DNA of 64,000 bases from Acidobacteriota bacterium (GTDB lineage: Bacteria; Acidobacteriota; Terriglobia; UBA7540), in NCBI GenBank assembly GCA_902812465.1, contig CADDZE010000005.1, positions 19,099 to 83,098 of the forward strand, given 5' to 3'. Shown in pieces: positions 25,249-36,757 of the stretch (position 1 is its first letter; each line of letters begins with the position of its first letter). Position numbers and translations under genes: made by a program. Under the pieces are notes generated by a model. It saw only the letters and a list, made by a program, of their open reading frames with translations, was not told the DNA's origin and searched no databases.

Positions 25249-26031
25249 TCAAAGGCTAGACCCGCGTAGGTACCGCTGGATGGCCTGCAGCACCTCCCGC
25301 AGCATTTCTGGGGTTAGCCTCCCGGTCTGAGTGTTTTGCTGGCTAGGGTGGTAGGAAGCAAACAGGCGCGGCAGGCCGTTTCCCAGGTCGTAACTGGCCC
25401 CGTGCGAGAATTTGAGTGCCGAGCGGGGAGGCAGGGGCAGGTTCACCTTTCGCCTTGCGGGCAGGGTTGCTGCCGTGAGCCGGGCGGCAGCTCTCGAAGC
25501 GTGGTTCGCACGCGGCTGATAGAGGGCACGGAGGTAGCTTTCAAAGGCGATCCGTCCCAGTGCCAGGACGGCGCGGACGTTCTTCAGCAGCTCCAGCTCC
25601 CTTTCCAGGTAACGCTGGCAGTTGCGCAACTCCCCGGGCAGTGGCTTGTTTTTGGGCGGCGCGCAGCGCAGCGCGGCGGTGATATAGCAGTTCTTCAACG
25701 CGAGCCCGTCGCCGCGGTGGCGTGACCATGGCTGGTTGGCAAAGCCGGCCTCGTACAACGCCCGGTAGAGGAAATCTCCTGAGCGGTCACCGGTGAACAT
25801 GCGCCCGGTGCGGTTCCCGCCGTGCGCCGCGGGCGCCAGGCCCACGACGAGCAACTCGGCCTCAGGATCGCCGAAGCTGGGCACTGGCCGTCCCCAGTAT
25901 TCTTCTCCGCGGTACATGCGGCGCTTCTCGCGCGCCACCTGCCGGCAGTAGCGGACCAGCCGCGGGCACAGCCGGCAGGCAATCACCCGCCGCTGCAGCT
26001 TCTCGATTTCGTCACTTCGTACCGTGCGCAC
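25249..26031 (-). CDS. Family 5 (UdgB-type) uracil-DNA glycosylase
   Basis: A 260-residue base-excision repair enzyme. The [4Fe-4S] cluster cysteines are in ACRLCPRL and in CYITAALRC plus NCQRYL. The active-site motif is GLAPAAHGGNRTGRMFTGD and the second motif is ASYHPSQQNTQTGRLT, both typical of family 5, which removes uracil and deaminated purines. The start is GTG at 26031 with no obvious ribosome-binding site, so the exact start is uncertain. Length matches the family. Confidence 0.9.
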   Translation of the reverse strand: MRTVRSDEIEKLQRRVIACRLCPRLVRYCRQVAREKRRMYRGEEYWGRPVPSFGDPEAELLVVGLAPAAHGGNRTGRMFTGDRSGDFLYRALYEAGFANQPWSRHRGDGLALKNCYITAALRCAPPKNKPLPGELRNCQRYLERELELLKNVRAVLALGRIAFESYLRALYQPRANHASRAAARLTAATLPARRKVNLPLPPRSALKFSHGASYDLGNGLPRLFASYHPSQQNTQTGRLTPEMLREVLQAIQRYLRGSSL

Positions 26032-26313
26032 GCGTGTTCGATTACGGCGGTGGCCCAGCCACCCCAGGTTTTCTGCCGTCTTGGGCGAGCGTCGCCTGGC
26101 CGGCGACTGTAGGCCTTGTCACGCTTGTTTCCCTTGTCGCGAAACGTGCCGATTGTCGGGTAAAGCGCCCAGCGGCTCGCAGGGCCGCGCCTTGCCGCCG
26201 GGTGGTACCCAGAGGCCTGGGAGTGCAACACGCTTCTGCAGCGTTGTTACACGCTTCTACGGGCCATTCCAGAAGCGCGCCGAAGCGCGGACGTCCGCCA
26301 GGAGGCGAGCGCC
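26032..26313. other. Intergenic region between the S9 peptidase and the glycosylase
   Basis: About 280 bases. Overlapping open frames on both strands lack family resemblance. It must hold the promoter of the uracil-DNA glycosylase. No RNA gene or terminator hairpin with a T-run was recognised. Confidence 0.4.
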
Positions 26314-28341
26314 TCAAGGCGTCAGGTAGTGGTCCAGCCATTCGAGCACCGTCTGGTACCACAGCTCGCTGTTCCGAGGCTTGAGCACCCAGTGGCCCTC
26401 GTCCGGGAAGTAGAGCAGCCGCGAAGGCACGCCGCGGCGCTGCAGGGCGGTAAACAACTGCAACCCCTGGCCGACGGGAACGCGGAAGTCTTGCTCGCCT
26501 TGCACAATCAGCATGGGGGTGCGGATGTTCTGAACGAAGTTCGAAGGCGACCACTTCTCGTAGAGGGAAGACTTCTCCCACGGCGTGCCGCGCAGCTCGA
26601 ACTCGGGGAACCACAGCTCCTCCGTGGTGCCGTACATACTGCGATTGTCATAGACGCCGTCATGCGAGACCAGCGCCTTAAAGCGATCGGTGTGCCCGGC
26701 CATCCAGTTAATCATGTATCCGCCGAAGCTGGCGCCGGCCGCGCCGATGCGGCTGCGGTCGACGTAGGGCAGGGACGCCAGGTAATCCGCCGCCTTCATC
26801 AGGTCCTCGTAGGCTGCCCCGCCCCAGTCGCCGGAAATTTCCTCGACAAACTTCTGCCCGTAGCCTGTCGAGCCGTGGAAATTGGTCATCATCACCACGT
26901 AGCCGTGCGAAGCAAACAGTTGGGCATTCCAGCGGTAGCCCCAGGCGTTGTCCCAGGCGCCCTGGGGTCCGCCATGGATCAGCATCAGCCCGGGATACTT
27001 GCGGTCCGGCTGGAACCCCGGAGGCTTCACCAGCAGGCTTTGAATCTTCGCTCCCAGGGCGCCTTCGGTGGTCACCCGCTCGGCGGGCTGAAGGTCCAGT
27101 TCGGCCAGCCATGCATCGTTGACATGGGTGACGGCCGTGGGCTGGCCCCCGGTGACGCTGGCGCGGTAGATTTCCGCCGGCTGGGTAAGCGTTGTCCCCG
27201 TGAAGACCAGCGTTTTGCCCGTCACCTGAAGTTGGTCGAAGTGTCCTTCCAGGACTCTCGCAACGCCCGGATGGCTGACCGACGTTTTAAACACCGGATG
27301 CTCGGTGTGATCGGGCGCGACAAAGTAGATGGTGTCGCTGTCAGGAGCCCAGGCGAAGCCCTCGACCCATTGATCGAATCCGGTGGTCAGGTCCTTAATC
27401 GTGTGGGTCTGGCGGTCATAGACGCGCAACCGGAAGAGGTCGGACTCGTAGCCGTTCCGCGCCTGGGAGGTGTAGGCGATGTATCGCCCATCCGGGGAGT
27501 ACTGCGGTGCCGCGTCGGACCCAGGATTCTCCCGCGTGATGTTGAGCGCCTGGCCGCCCGAGGCGGGGACGAGATAGAGGTCGTTATTGGTGGTCCAGGC
27601 GACGGCGCTCGGCGGCACAGCCCGGTTGGAGGTGTAGCAGACTTCGCTCCCGTCGGGCGAGATGGCGTATCCGTCAGGCGCCCCGAGGAAGAAGGTGGGG
27701 GCGTCGTAGGCGCCGGGCGTCAGGTCGCGCGGAGTGCCACCCTGGGCCGAGACGGCGAAGAGGTGGGTGTACCGGCCATCGCGCCACTGGAGCCAGTGGC
27801 GAAACAGGAGTTGGTCAATCAGCCGGGCTTTCACCGGGCTTTCGGCCGCGGCGTTCAGGCGCCGCTGGTTGCAGGCATCGTCCGGGCAATCGGGATAGAT
27901 CTGGGACGTGAAGAGCAGGGTATCTCCCTTGCCCGCCCAGGTCACGCCCTCGGCCTCGGTCGAGATATTCGTCAGCGGGTGCGCTTCGCCGCCGTTCATC
28001 GGCAGAATCCAGATCTGGGACTTACCGCCGCGATTCGAGAGGAAGGCCAAGGATTGCCCGTCCGGCGACCAGCGCGGCCGCGTGTCGGAGGCGCCGCCCT
28101 GCGTCAACTGGCGGGGGGTCCCGCCTTCAACCGGCACCAGCCACAGGTGAGTGGTCTGTTTGTTGGCCGCCAGATCGACGCTCGTCTGCTGGTAAGCGAT
28201 CCAGCGCCCGTCCGGCGACACTTGCGGATCAGCTATCCGCTGAATCTTCATCAGGTCTTGGAAGGTGATCGGCCTCTTCCCCGCGGCCGGCACACAGGCC
28301 ATGACGAGGGCCAGAAGCCCAGAGAGCCACATCTTTTGCAT
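26314..28341 (-). CDS. Secreted S9 family prolyl oligopeptidase-like peptidase
   Basis: About 675 residues. A signal peptide (MQKMWLSGLLALVMACVPAA) is followed by a beta-propeller of repeated SPDGRWIAY / SPDGQSLAF / SPDGRYIAYTS blades (about residues 25-400). The C-terminal alpha/beta hydrolase carries the catalytic Ser in GAAGASFGGYMINW, Asp in VQGEQDFRVP and His in PDEGHWVLKP. It belongs to the acylaminoacyl-peptidase/dipeptidyl-peptidase-like S9C group that cleaves short peptides in the periplasm. The ATG at 28341 fits the signal peptide; an ATG six codons earlier is an alternative. It is divergent from an amino acid permease, which fits peptide use. Confidence 0.9.
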   Translation of the reverse strand: MQKMWLSGLLALVMACVPAAGKRPITFQDLMKIQRIADPQVSPDGRWIAYQQTSVDLAANKQTTHLWLVPVEGGTPRQLTQGGASDTRPRWSPDGQSLAFLSNRGGKSQIWILPMNGGEAHPLTNISTEAEGVTWAGKGDTLLFTSQIYPDCPDDACNQRRLNAAAESPVKARLIDQLLFRHWLQWRDGRYTHLFAVSAQGGTPRDLTPGAYDAPTFFLGAPDGYAISPDGSEVCYTSNRAVPPSAVAWTTNNDLYLVPASGGQALNITRENPGSDAAPQYSPDGRYIAYTSQARNGYESDLFRLRVYDRQTHTIKDLTTGFDQWVEGFAWAPDSDTIYFVAPDHTEHPVFKTSVSHPGVARVLEGHFDQLQVTGKTLVFTGTTLTQPAEIYRASVTGGQPTAVTHVNDAWLAELDLQPAERVTTEGALGAKIQSLLVKPPGFQPDRKYPGLMLIHGGPQGAWDNAWGYRWNAQLFASHGYVVMMTNFHGSTGYGQKFVEEISGDWGGAAYEDLMKAADYLASLPYVDRSRIGAAGASFGGYMINWMAGHTDRFKALVSHDGVYDNRSMYGTTEELWFPEFELRGTPWEKSSLYEKWSPSNFVQNIRTPMLIVQGEQDFRVPVGQGLQLFTALQRRGVPSRLLYFPDEGHWVLKPRNSELWYQTVLEWLDHYLTP

Positions 28342-28557
28342 GGACTGTCTCCCTCCCATTGCTGGGTTTCTTTCACGAAATGAGCTGACTGGCGCAGCCA
28401 AGGATTTATACCAGATTCGGCGGAGCCGGCGCGGTCTTCCCTGAGAGCACCGAGTCAGCAAGCATAGTAGACGGCTCTGCTGGAAGAGTGAGCGCCACCG
28501 CCGGGTGGAGCCCTCCGCTGATGCGGATTAAATTTCGCTTGCGCGCGCCGAAGAAAC

Positions 28558-30039
28558 TTGTATCCTGCAAATGGCGCAGGACCGCAAGGACCGAGGCCGC
28601 ACGGCCCAAGGAGGGTGAATAAGAGAGAATTGAGCACGCTGTGGCCACGCGCCCCTTTCTCATCTCGAGCCCCGTCCAAAACCCGCCGAAGCTTTGCCAA
28701 GCTGACCCTATGGCCGCTGATCGCTGCCACCTTTTTCATGGTATCGGGGGGAACTTACGGCACGGAAGACATTGTGCACGGCGCCGGCTACGGCCGGGCG
28801 ATCCTGATCCTGGTGCTGACCCCGCTCTTCTGGAGCTTACCCACGGCGCTGATGATCGGCGAACTGGCCAGCGCCCTTCCGGCCGAAGGCGGATACTACG
28901 CCTGGGTGCGGCGCGGCATGGGCGATTTCTGGGGTTTTCAGGAGGCATGGCTTTCGCTGGTAGCCAGCATCTTCGATATGGCGATCTACCCGACGCTGTT
29001 CGTCGCCTACCTGGTACGGCTGGTACCCTGGTTCGCCAGGGGGCACCGCGGGCTGGTCGCCGCGCTAGGGGTGGTGTTAACCTGTTCGGCACTGAACCTG
29101 GCAGGGATTCATACGGTTGGCATGACTTCCCTGTGGCTCTTCTTCCTGCTCTCCGCGCCTTTCGCTCTCATCGTCCTTCTGTCGCCTTTTAAGGCGGGAG
29201 CGCTGGCCCATTCTGCTACGGCGCCAGTCACCTCGACGGTCGGACTGCTGGGCGGCACACTGATCGCCATGTGGAACTACATGGGCTGGGATAACGCCTC
29301 CACCATTGCGCTCGAGGTGGAGCGTCCGCAGCGGACCTATCCTCGAGCTATGATCACCGCCGTCATCCTGGTTTCTCTGAGCTATATCCTGCCCGTCCTG
29401 GCCATGCGCCTCACTGGTGTGCCAGCCGCGGCGTTTGAAACCGGGTCCTGGGTTGACCTGGCCGGATTGCTGGCGGGCCGGTGGCTTCGCATTGCCCTGG
29501 TTCTGGGCGGCATGGTGAGCGGCTTCGGCATGTTCAATGCGCTGGTGATGAGCTACTCTCGCCTTCCCCTCGCCATGGCTCAAGATGGCATGCTGCCGCG
29601 CGTCTTTACACGTTTGCACCCTAAGACGCGCGCGCCCTGGGTGGCCATCCTGGTTTGCGCAACGGGATGGGCGCTGTGTCTTGGCCTCGGATTCGAGCGG
29701 CTGGTCACGCTGGATATCATGCTGTACGGTGGGAGCCTTTGCCTCGAGTTTGTTACGCTCATCGCTTTGCGGCTGCGTGAGCCAGGCCTCCACCGCAGCT
29801 TTCGCGTGCCCGGGGGGTTGGCCGGCGCCGTCCTGGTGGGAGTGTGCCCGATGGTCCTTCTCAGCCTTTCCGTCATACACAGCCAACAGGAGGAGGTCTT
29901 GGGGATCAATGGGCTGTTTTTCGGACTTCTGCTGATCCTGGCGGGCTTCGGCATGTACTATGCGATGGCCCCGCTGCGCAAGCTGCAGCGGCAGACGGCG
30001 CCCCGGGCGGAAGAGGCCGCCATCTGCGCTCCCCAGTAG
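28558..30039 (+). CDS. APC superfamily amino acid permease
   Basis: 493 residues with about 12 membrane segments. Typical features are FFMVSGGTYGTEDIVHGAG in segment 1, the amphipathic GELASALPAEGGYYAWVRR, and GWDNASTIALEVERPQRTYP between segments 6 and 7. It imports or exchanges amino acids or polyamines across the inner membrane; the substrate is not readable. The true start is uncertain: the ATG at 28558 gives a Pro-rich leader, and an in-frame GTG at 28615 abuts AAGGAGG. It is divergent from the S9 peptidase. Confidence 0.88.
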   Translation: MYPANGAGPQGPRPHGPRRVNKRELSTLWPRAPFSSRAPSKTRRSFAKLTLWPLIAATFFMVSGGTYGTEDIVHGAGYGRAILILVLTPLFWSLPTALMIGELASALPAEGGYYAWVRRGMGDFWGFQEAWLSLVASIFDMAIYPTLFVAYLVRLVPWFARGHRGLVAALGVVLTCSALNLAGIHTVGMTSLWLFFLLSAPFALIVLLSPFKAGALAHSATAPVTSTVGLLGGTLIAMWNYMGWDNASTIALEVERPQRTYPRAMITAVILVSLSYILPVLAMRLTGVPAAAFETGSWVDLAGLLAGRWLRIALVLGGMVSGFGMFNALVMSYSRLPLAMAQDGMLPRVFTRLHPKTRAPWVAILVCATGWALCLGLGFERLVTLDIMLYGGSLCLEFVTLIALRLREPGLHRSFRVPGGLAGAVLVGVCPMVLLSLSVIHSQQEEVLGINGLFFGLLLILAGFGMYYAMAPLRKLQRQTAPRAEEAAICAPQ

Positions 30040-30273
30040 AAGCGCCTTTAAGCCCGGCGAAAGGTTGGAGCAGTGCCGGGGTCGGTTGCGCGTTCGAGAA
30101 CGGCAGGCCAGCCATCACGGGCGGGCGCTCGCTCCTGCTCCTCTCCCGTCTAGCGTGGAGAACCAGCCGCCGCGCCGGGCATCATAGACGTGTGGCGGGC
30201 GCCACACCGGTTTATCATAAGCGGGACGTCCAAAAAGGAAACTGACCGGAACGGTAACAAAAGGGGAACTGGC

Positions 30274-31302
30274 GTGCAAATCGGAATGATCGGCCTCGGA
30301 AGAATGGGCGGGAACATGGTCCGCCGCCTGATGCGGGGCGGGCACACCTGCGTGGTGTTTGACCACCAGACGCAGACGGTGCGCCAGTTTGCTGCCGAAG
30401 GAGCGACCGGTGCGTCGTCGCTGGCGGACCTGGCGACCAAGCTGGTGAAGCCTCGGGTCGCTTGGCTGATGGTCCCCGCCGCCGGGGTCGACCCGACCAT
30501 TCAGGAGCTGGCGGGAAGCCTGGAGCCGGGAGACATCCTCATCGATGGTGGCAACTCCTACTACGTGGATGACATCCGGCGTGGCCGCGAACTGAAGTCG
30601 CGGGGGATCCACTATGTCGACGTGGGCACCAGCGGCGGCGTCTGGGGACTGGAGCGTGGCTACTGCCTGATGATTGGCGGCGAGCCCGAAGTCGTGAAGC
30701 ACCTCGACCCCATCTTTGCCACCCTCGCGCCCCCCATCGAGTCGGCGCCGCGCACGCCGGGACGCGAGAAGCGAGGCGGCACCGCGGAACATGGCTACCT
30801 GCACTGCGGCCCGAGCGGGGCCGGCCATTTCGTCAAGATGGTGCACAACGGCATCGAGTACGGCATGATGGCGGCCTACGCCGAGGGGCTCAACATCCTG
30901 AGGCACGCCAACGTTGGCAAGCGGCCGCAGGCCGCGGACGCCGAAACCACTCCCCTGCGCGACCCGGAAGCCTATCAGTACGACCTCAACTTGGCCGACA
31001 TTGCCGAGGTCTGGCGGCGCGGAAGCGTCATCGCCTCCTGGCTCCTGGACCTGACGGCGGCGGCGCTGGCCGACGACCCCGAAATGACCAAGTTTTCCGG
31101 CCGCGTTTCTGACTCCGGCGAGGGCCGCTGGACGATCAAGGCGGCTATCGACGAAGCCGTCCCGGCTCAGGTGCTCACCGCCGCCTTGTACGAGCGCTTC
31201 AGCTCGCGCGGCGAAGCGGATTTTGCCGATAAGCTCCTTTCCGCGATGCGCTTTCAGTTTGGCGGCCATCGCGAGCAGGCCGCGGAATCGTCCAGCCATT
31301 GA
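30274..31302 (+). CDS. gnd: 6-phosphogluconate dehydrogenase, decarboxylating (short type)
   Basis: Oxidises 6-phosphogluconate to ribulose 5-phosphate and CO2. The Rossmann motif [20 protein letters not shown] opens the protein, then [31 protein letters not shown], and the catalytic Lys in [15 protein letters not shown]. About 342 residues, matching the short (GndA/YqeC-like) class rather than the 470-residue E. coli enzyme. The start is taken as GTG at 30274 with AAGGGGAA seven bases upstream; an upstream in-frame ATG adds 28 residues before the fold. It is the first gene of the pentose phosphate operon. Confidence 0.92.
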   Translation: MQIGMIGLGRMGGNMVRRLMRGGHTCVVFDHQTQTVRQFAAEGATGASSLADLATKLVKPRVAWLMVPAAGVDPTIQELAGSLEPGDILIDGGNSYYVDDIRRGRELKSRGIHYVDVGTSGGVWGLERGYCLMIGGEPEVVKHLDPIFATLAPPIESAPRTPGREKRGGTAEHGYLHCGPSGAGHFVKMVHNGIEYGMMAAYAEGLNILRHANVGKRPQAADAETTPLRDPEAYQYDLNLADIAEVWRRGSVIASWLLDLTAAALADDPEMTKFSGRVSDSGEGRWTIKAAIDEAVPAQVLTAALYERFSSRGEADFADKLLSAMRFQFGGHREQAAESSSH

Positions 31303-32856
31303 ATGATCGATCGGCTCATGACTGGCTCACCCGATCATAGGACGGGCTGGCAGGACGGCAGGCCCGCTGAACCCTGCACGATGGTGATCTTTGGTGCGGG
31401 CGGAGACCTGACCAAGCGTAAACTCATGCCCGCCCTCTACCACCTGGCGAAAGGCAAGCTGCTCTCCCCGAACTTTGCCGTGGTGGGCTTTGCCAAAGAG
31501 GAGTTCGACACCGAATCCTTCCGCGGCAGGATGACTGAAGCCGTCCAGCAGTTTGCCGGCGAGCCGGTGGAGGAAACCGCCTGGAAGGATCTTTGCCAGC
31601 GCCTCTATTACATGCAGGGTGACTTTCAGGACGCAAACGCCTTCCAAGCTTTGAAGCAGCTGCTAGCGAAGGTGGAGCAGGATCATGGCACACGCGGGAG
31701 CTGCCTCTATTACCTGGCCACGCTGCCGAAGTTCTTCGCTGAAGTGGTCCGGCAGCTGGGGTCGGCTGGGATGGTCTGTGAAGAAGCGGGCGGGCGCTGG
31801 TGTCGGGTGGTCTTTGAGAAGCCCTTCGGCCACGACCTGGATTCGGCGCGCGCCCTGGACAAAGAGATCGCCAAGATTCTTTCCGAACGGCAGATTTACC
31901 GCATTGACCATTACCTCGGCAAAGAAACGGTCCAGAATATCCTCGCTTTCCGCTTCGCCAACGGCATCTTCGAGCCGGTCTGGAACCGCCGCTATATCGA
32001 CCACGTGCAGATCACCGTGGCGGAAACCGTGGGGGTCGAACGGCGCGGCGCTTACTACGACGAGGCGGGGGCGCTGCGCGACATGGTTCCCAACCACCTG
32101 TTCCAGCTCATGACCCTGACGGCCATGGAACCCCCTATCTCCTTCCAAGCGGATGCCGTGCGCGACGAGCAAGCCAAGATTCTTCGCGCCGTCCAGCCTC
32201 TGAGCCCGGAAGACGTACTGCACCGAACCGTGCGCGGCCAGTACGGCGCCGGCATGATCGACGGCCAGCACGTCCCCGCCTATCGGAGCGAGCCCTCGGT
32301 TTCACCCACGTCCAATACCGAAACCTTCGTCGCCCTCAAGCTGCTCATCGACAACTGGCGCTGGGCGGACATACCCTTCTACTTGCGCACGGGCAAGCGA
32401 TTGAAGCAGCGAGTCACGGAGATTGCCATCCAATTCAAGCGCGCGCCTTATGTGCTGTTTCGCGAGACCCCGGTGCAGAGCCTCGCTCAGAACCTTCTGG
32501 TGCTGCACATCCAGCCCGATGAGGGCATCTCCCTCCGCTTCGAAGCGAAGGTACCCGGGCCGGTGCTGCGCCTCGGCGACGTCAAAATGGACTTTAAATA
32601 CCAGGACTATTTTGGAACTTCGCCGACTACTGGCTACGAGACTCTGCTTTACGATGCCATGATCGGCGATGCCACCCTCTTCCAGCGGGCCGACATGGTC
32701 GAGACCGGATGGTTCGTGGTGATGCCCATCCTGGATGTGTGGAAGGCCCTGCCCCCGCGCAATTTTCCCAACTATGCTGCGGGAAGCTGGGGGCCTAAAG
32801 AGGCCCAGGAACTCATGGAGCGCGACGGCCGGTCCTGGCGTGAGTGCGGAACCTGA
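31303..32856 (+). CDS. zwf: Glucose-6-phosphate 1-dehydrogenase (first copy)
   Basis: 517 residues. It oxidises glucose 6-phosphate to 6-phosphogluconolactone with NADP+. The coenzyme loop is [19 protein letters not shown] and the substrate-binding and catalytic motif is [33 protein letters not shown] and [15 protein letters not shown] are also diagnostic. The ATG directly follows the gnd stop (no spacer), so the genes are translationally linked. It is a diverged paralogue of the gene at 35189. Confidence 0.95.
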   Translation: MIDRLMTGSPDHRTGWQDGRPAEPCTMVIFGAGGDLTKRKLMPALYHLAKGKLLSPNFAVVGFAKEEFDTESFRGRMTEAVQQFAGEPVEETAWKDLCQRLYYMQGDFQDANAFQALKQLLAKVEQDHGTRGSCLYYLATLPKFFAEVVRQLGSAGMVCEEAGGRWCRVVFEKPFGHDLDSARALDKEIAKILSERQIYRIDHYLGKETVQNILAFRFANGIFEPVWNRRYIDHVQITVAETVGVERRGAYYDEAGALRDMVPNHLFQLMTLTAMEPPISFQADAVRDEQAKILRAVQPLSPEDVLHRTVRGQYGAGMIDGQHVPAYRSEPSVSPTSNTETFVALKLLIDNWRWADIPFYLRTGKRLKQRVTEIAIQFKRAPYVLFRETPVQSLAQNLLVLHIQPDEGISLRFEAKVPGPVLRLGDVKMDFKYQDYFGTSPTTGYETLLYDAMIGDATLFQRADMVETGWFVVMPILDVWKALPPRNFPNYAAGSWGPKEAQELMERDGRSWRECGT

Positions 32857-32932
32857 CCGCGGGGAGCGAGAGACCGGGATTAGGAGTACAAGAGTCTTGA
32901 GTTCCAAATCTCAGCCTGGATGAGGAGTCGTC

Positions 32933-34987
32933 GTGACTGCAGAAACTGGAATTGTGCCGCAAAAGCTGCCCCTAGACCAGGCAGCTCTGGACGAGCTTTG
33001 CATCAACACCATTCGCTGCCTGGCCATGGACGCCGTCGAGAAAGCCAAATCCGGCCATCCCGGGCTTCCCATGGGCGCGGCGGCAATGGCTTACGTTCTG
33101 TGGACGCGCTTCCTGCGTCACAACCCGCGAAACCCGCACTGGCCTAACCGCGACCGCTTCGTCCTCTCCGCCGGACACGGATGCATGCTGCTCTATGCCC
33201 TCTTGCACCTTACCGGATATGACCTCTCGCTGGAGGACATCAAGCAGTTTCGCCAGTGGGGCAGCAAAACGCCCGGCCATCCCGAATACCACCTGGCACC
33301 CGGCATTGAGACTACCACCGGACCGCTAGGGCAGGGCTTTGGCAACGGCGTGGGGATGGCGATCGCCCAGAAGTACCTCGCCTCCCGCTTCAACCGCCCA
33401 GGCCATCCGCTGGTGGATTACAAGATTTACGCCCTGTGCAGCGACGGCGACTTGATGGAAGGCGTCTCCTCGGAGGCCGCGTCGCTGGCCGGCTTCCTGC
33501 GCCTGGATAACCTGATCTACCTTTACGACAACAACCACATCACCATCGAAGGCCCCACGGAACTGACCTTCGCCGAGGATGTCGGCAAGCGATTTGAAGC
33601 CTACGGCTGGTTTGTTCAGGACCTGCCTGATGGCAATGACCTGGCCGCGGTGGAGAACGCCCTCCGCCGGGCGCTGGAAGAGACGCACCGGCCTTCACTG
33701 ATCATCGCGCGCACCCATATCGCCTATGGCAGCCCCAACAAGCAGGACACCGCTGCCGCCCACGGCGCACCGCTGGGCGAAGAGGAAGTGAACCTCACCA
33801 AGCAGAAGTTCGGCTGGCCTCTCGAACCCAAGTTCTATATCCCGGAGGCAGCGCTGGCCCACTTTCGCCAGGCCATCGATCGCGGTGCCCGTTTGGAAGC
33901 GGACTGGCAGAAGCTTTGGAGCGGCTACCAGGTGAATTTCCCCGAGCTAGCTGCCGAGTGGGAGCGCGACCGGCGGGACGAGTTGCCCGAAGGGTGGAAG
34001 TCGAAGCTGCCGCTCTTCAGCTCCGCCGAGAAGCCCATGGCGACGCGCCAGGCGTCCGGCAAGGTGCTGAACGCGATCGCCCCCGCGCTGCCCCGCCTGA
34101 TCGGAGGTTCGGCGGATCTGGCCCCCTCCACCGATACCTACCTGAAAGGACTGGGCGAGTTCGGCCCGACCCACTACGGGGGGCGCAACCTGCACTTCGG
34201 CGTGCGTGAACACGCCATGGGTGCCATCCTGAACGGCATGGCGCTCAGCGGACTGATCCCCTACGGCGGCACCTTCCTGATCTTCTCGGACTATTGCCGC
34301 CCCACCATCCGGCTGGCAGCGCTCATGGGCGCTCATTCGATTTTCGTCTTCACCCATGACAGCATCTTTCTCGGCGAAGACGGCCCCACTCACCAGCCGA
34401 TTGAGCACTTGGCGGCGCTGCGGGCCATCCCAAATTTGTGCCTCATCCGCCCCGCTGACGCCAATGAAACCGCGGTCGCCTGGCGCATCGCCCTCGAGCG
34501 GCGCGGCGGCCCAGTGGCCCTGATCCTGACGCGGCAGCCCCTGCCGGTGATCGATCGCACGAAGTATGCCTCTGCCGAGGGGGTCGAGCGGGGCGCCTAC
34601 ATTCTCGCGGAGGCGCCCGAAGCCAAGCCCCGGCTCCTGTTGATCGCTTCCGGCTCGGAAGTATCCCTGGCGCTGGAGGCCTGGGAACAGCTCGCGCAAC
34701 AGGGCGTGCCGGCGCGCGTCGTCAGCATGCCGAGCTGGGACCTGTTTGAAGGGCAGCCGCAGGCCTATCGCGACGAAGTACTGCCGCCCACTGTTACGGC
34801 ACGGCTGGCGATCGAAGCCGCCAACCCTCTTGGCTGGGAGCGCTACGTGGGCCAGGGAGGCGCCGTGATCGGCATCAGGCGCTTCGGTGCGTCGGCGCCT
34901 TACAAGGTGCTGGCGGAAAAGTTCGGCTTCACGCCGGACAACGTGGTCCGCCGCGCGCAGGAGTTGCTAGCAGGCGGGCCGGTTTGA
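32933..34987 (+). CDS. tkt: Transketolase
   Basis: 684 residues, thiamine-diphosphate enzyme of the non-oxidative pentose phosphate pathway. Motifs in order: [19 protein letters not shown], the TPP motif [19 protein letters not shown] with [10 protein letters not shown], and the pyrimidine-domain [30 protein letters not shown] and [20 protein letters not shown]. The start is GTG at 32933, six bases after GAGGAG. It lies between the two zwf genes in the same operon. Confidence 0.95.
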   Translation: MTAETGIVPQKLPLDQAALDELCINTIRCLAMDAVEKAKSGHPGLPMGAAAMAYVLWTRFLRHNPRNPHWPNRDRFVLSAGHGCMLLYALLHLTGYDLSLEDIKQFRQWGSKTPGHPEYHLAPGIETTTGPLGQGFGNGVGMAIAQKYLASRFNRPGHPLVDYKIYALCSDGDLMEGVSSEAASLAGFLRLDNLIYLYDNNHITIEGPTELTFAEDVGKRFEAYGWFVQDLPDGNDLAAVENALRRALEETHRPSLIIARTHIAYGSPNKQDTAAAHGAPLGEEEVNLTKQKFGWPLEPKFYIPEAALAHFRQAIDRGARLEADWQKLWSGYQVNFPELAAEWERDRRDELPEGWKSKLPLFSSAEKPMATRQASGKVLNAIAPALPRLIGGSADLAPSTDTYLKGLGEFGPTHYGGRNLHFGVREHAMGAILNGMALSGLIPYGGTFLIFSDYCRPTIRLAALMGAHSIFVFTHDSIFLGEDGPTHQPIEHLAALRAIPNLCLIRPADANETAVAWRIALERRGGPVALILTRQPLPVIDRTKYASAEGVERGAYILAEAPEAKPRLLLIASGSEVSLALEAWEQLAQQGVPARVVSMPSWDLFEGQPQAYRDEVLPPTVTARLAIEAANPLGWERYVGQGGAVIGIRRFGASAPYKVLAEKFGFTPDNVVRRAQELLAGGPV

Positions 34988-35188
34988 GGTCCGCAAGTGG
35001 GGCACACTCACTTCAGCCGGGTGAAGTTGAATGGAGCCCGCAAATGTGGGAGCATCGAGGGCGGGCTCAAGCGGACTCCGGCGATGATCCGAAGCGTGCG
35101 CTGGCCAGAGACCGGCGCTAGGGGTGTTTCGGATGGCAGCGGCGCTCTCCGGCCGCCGCTACCCGTGGAGGCCTGAAGGCCGCTGTGT

Positions 35189-36745
35189 ATGAACAAAGTG
35201 GTTGAGATACCCCGTGCCGCGGAAACCCCGCCACCCACCCCCACGCGCCGCGTGCCGGATCCCTGCGCCATGGTCATTTTTGGCGCCTCCGGCGACCTGA
35301 CCGAAAGAAAGCTGGTCCCGGCCCTTTACTATCTCTTCCGCCAGCACATGCTGCCGGAAGGGTTTTCGGTAGTCGGCTGCGCGCGAACCCCCTATACGCA
35401 CGAGCGGTTCCGCGAAAAGATGCAGGCAGCCCTGAAGAAATACCTTAAGGTTCCAGCGGAAGATGGCAGTTTCCTCGAAAGCTTCCTCAACGGCCTCTTC
35501 TATATCGCGGACGACTTCAGTGACCCTAAGGCCTACCAGGTGCTGAGCCAGCTCCTCGAGCCGCTCGACGCGGAACGCGGCACGGCGGGCCGTCGGCTCT
35601 TCTACATGGCCACACCGCCCAGCTTCTTTCCGGTAATCGTTGCGCATCTGGGAAGCGCCGGGCTGGCCAAGCCGAAAATTCCAGGGAAGAGTTGGACACG
35701 GCTGGTGGTCGAGAAGCCTTTCGGCCGCGACCGGGAAAGCGCGCGCGAGCTCAATCGCGTCATCACCAGCGTGTTCGATGAGAAGCAGGTCTACCGCATC
35801 GACCACTACCTGGGAAAAGAGACGGTACAGAACCTCCTTGTGCTGCGCTTTGCCAACGGCATTTTTGAGCCCATCTGGAACCGGCGCTACATCGACCACG
35901 TCCAAATCGCCGTGGCCGAGGACCTGGGTATTGAGAACCGCGGTGCGTATTACGAGGAGGTTGGCCTGACGCGCGACATGATCCAGAACCACGTCCTGTC
36001 GGTGCTCAGCCTGGTGGCCATGGAACCGCCGGCTAATTTCGAGGCCACCGCGGTGCGCGACGAAAAGGCCAAAGTGATGCGGGCCATCCGCCCCTTTCCC
36101 CTCGACCGCCTCCACGAATACGCCGTCCGCGGCCAGTACGTCGAGGGCTGGGCGGGCGATCAGAGGTTGCCTGCGTATCGCGCCGAGCCCAAAGTCTCTC
36201 CGCAGTCCACCACCGAGACCTTCGCCGCCCTGAAGCTTAACATCGACAATTGGCGCTGGGCGGACGTCCCTTTTTACCTCCGCTCCGGCAAGCGGCTCCC
36301 CAAGCGCGTTTCCGAGGTCACCATCCAGTTCCGGCGGGCGCCTCACTTGCTCTTCCGGGGCACCGCCACCGAGGCCATTGAGCCCAACCTGCTGGCCGTG
36401 CGCATCCAGCCGGATGAGGGCATCTCCCTCAGCTTCAACGCCAAAATCCCCGACACGACGATGCAGATCCGGCCCGTGAAGATGGATTTCCGCTATGACG
36501 AAGTCTTCACCGCCTCGCCACCCACGGCTTATGAAACCCTCCTCCTCGACTGTATGCTAGGGGATCCGATGCTGTTCACGCGCGACGACTTCGTCGATTT
36601 GGCGTGGGAACTCCTCGACCCTGTCCTCAACCGCTGGAAGGAAGACGGACGCAAGGGGCTCTTCTTCTATGAAGCGGGGACCTGGGGACCGCCCGAGGCC
36701 GACGCGTTCATTGAGCGCGACGGACGGAAGTGGCAGATTCTGTAA
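35189..36745 (+). CDS. zwf: Glucose-6-phosphate 1-dehydrogenase (second copy)
   Basis: 518 residues. It has the same diagnostic motifs as the first copy: [53 protein letters not shown] and FYLRSGKRLPKRVSE. Both keep the catalytic His-Asp environment, so both should be active. The N-terminal 25 residues differ, and the region between residues 55 and 110 is clearly diverged. The 201-base gap after tkt may hold an internal promoter. The lactonase gene follows after 12 bases, tying this copy to that step. Confidence 0.95.
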   Translation: MNKVVEIPRAAETPPPTPTRRVPDPCAMVIFGASGDLTERKLVPALYYLFRQHMLPEGFSVVGCARTPYTHERFREKMQAALKKYLKVPAEDGSFLESFLNGLFYIADDFSDPKAYQVLSQLLEPLDAERGTAGRRLFYMATPPSFFPVIVAHLGSAGLAKPKIPGKSWTRLVVEKPFGRDRESARELNRVITSVFDEKQVYRIDHYLGKETVQNLLVLRFANGIFEPIWNRRYIDHVQIAVAEDLGIENRGAYYEEVGLTRDMIQNHVLSVLSLVAMEPPANFEATAVRDEKAKVMRAIRPFPLDRLHEYAVRGQYVEGWAGDQRLPAYRAEPKVSPQSTTETFAALKLNIDNWRWADVPFYLRSGKRLPKRVSEVTIQFRRAPHLLFRGTATEAIEPNLLAVRIQPDEGISLSFNAKIPDTTMQIRPVKMDFRYDEVFTASPPTAYETLLLDCMLGDPMLFTRDDFVDLAWELLDPVLNRWKEDGRKGLFFYEAGTWGPPEADAFIERDGRKWQIL

Positions 36746-36757
36746 GGCAGCGGCCGG

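Noticed and set aside
26329..28383. 684-codon open frame antisense to the S9 peptidase
   Set aside because: It is the complement of a clear peptidase gene and is rich in Arg/Gly/Val as expected of an antisense frame.
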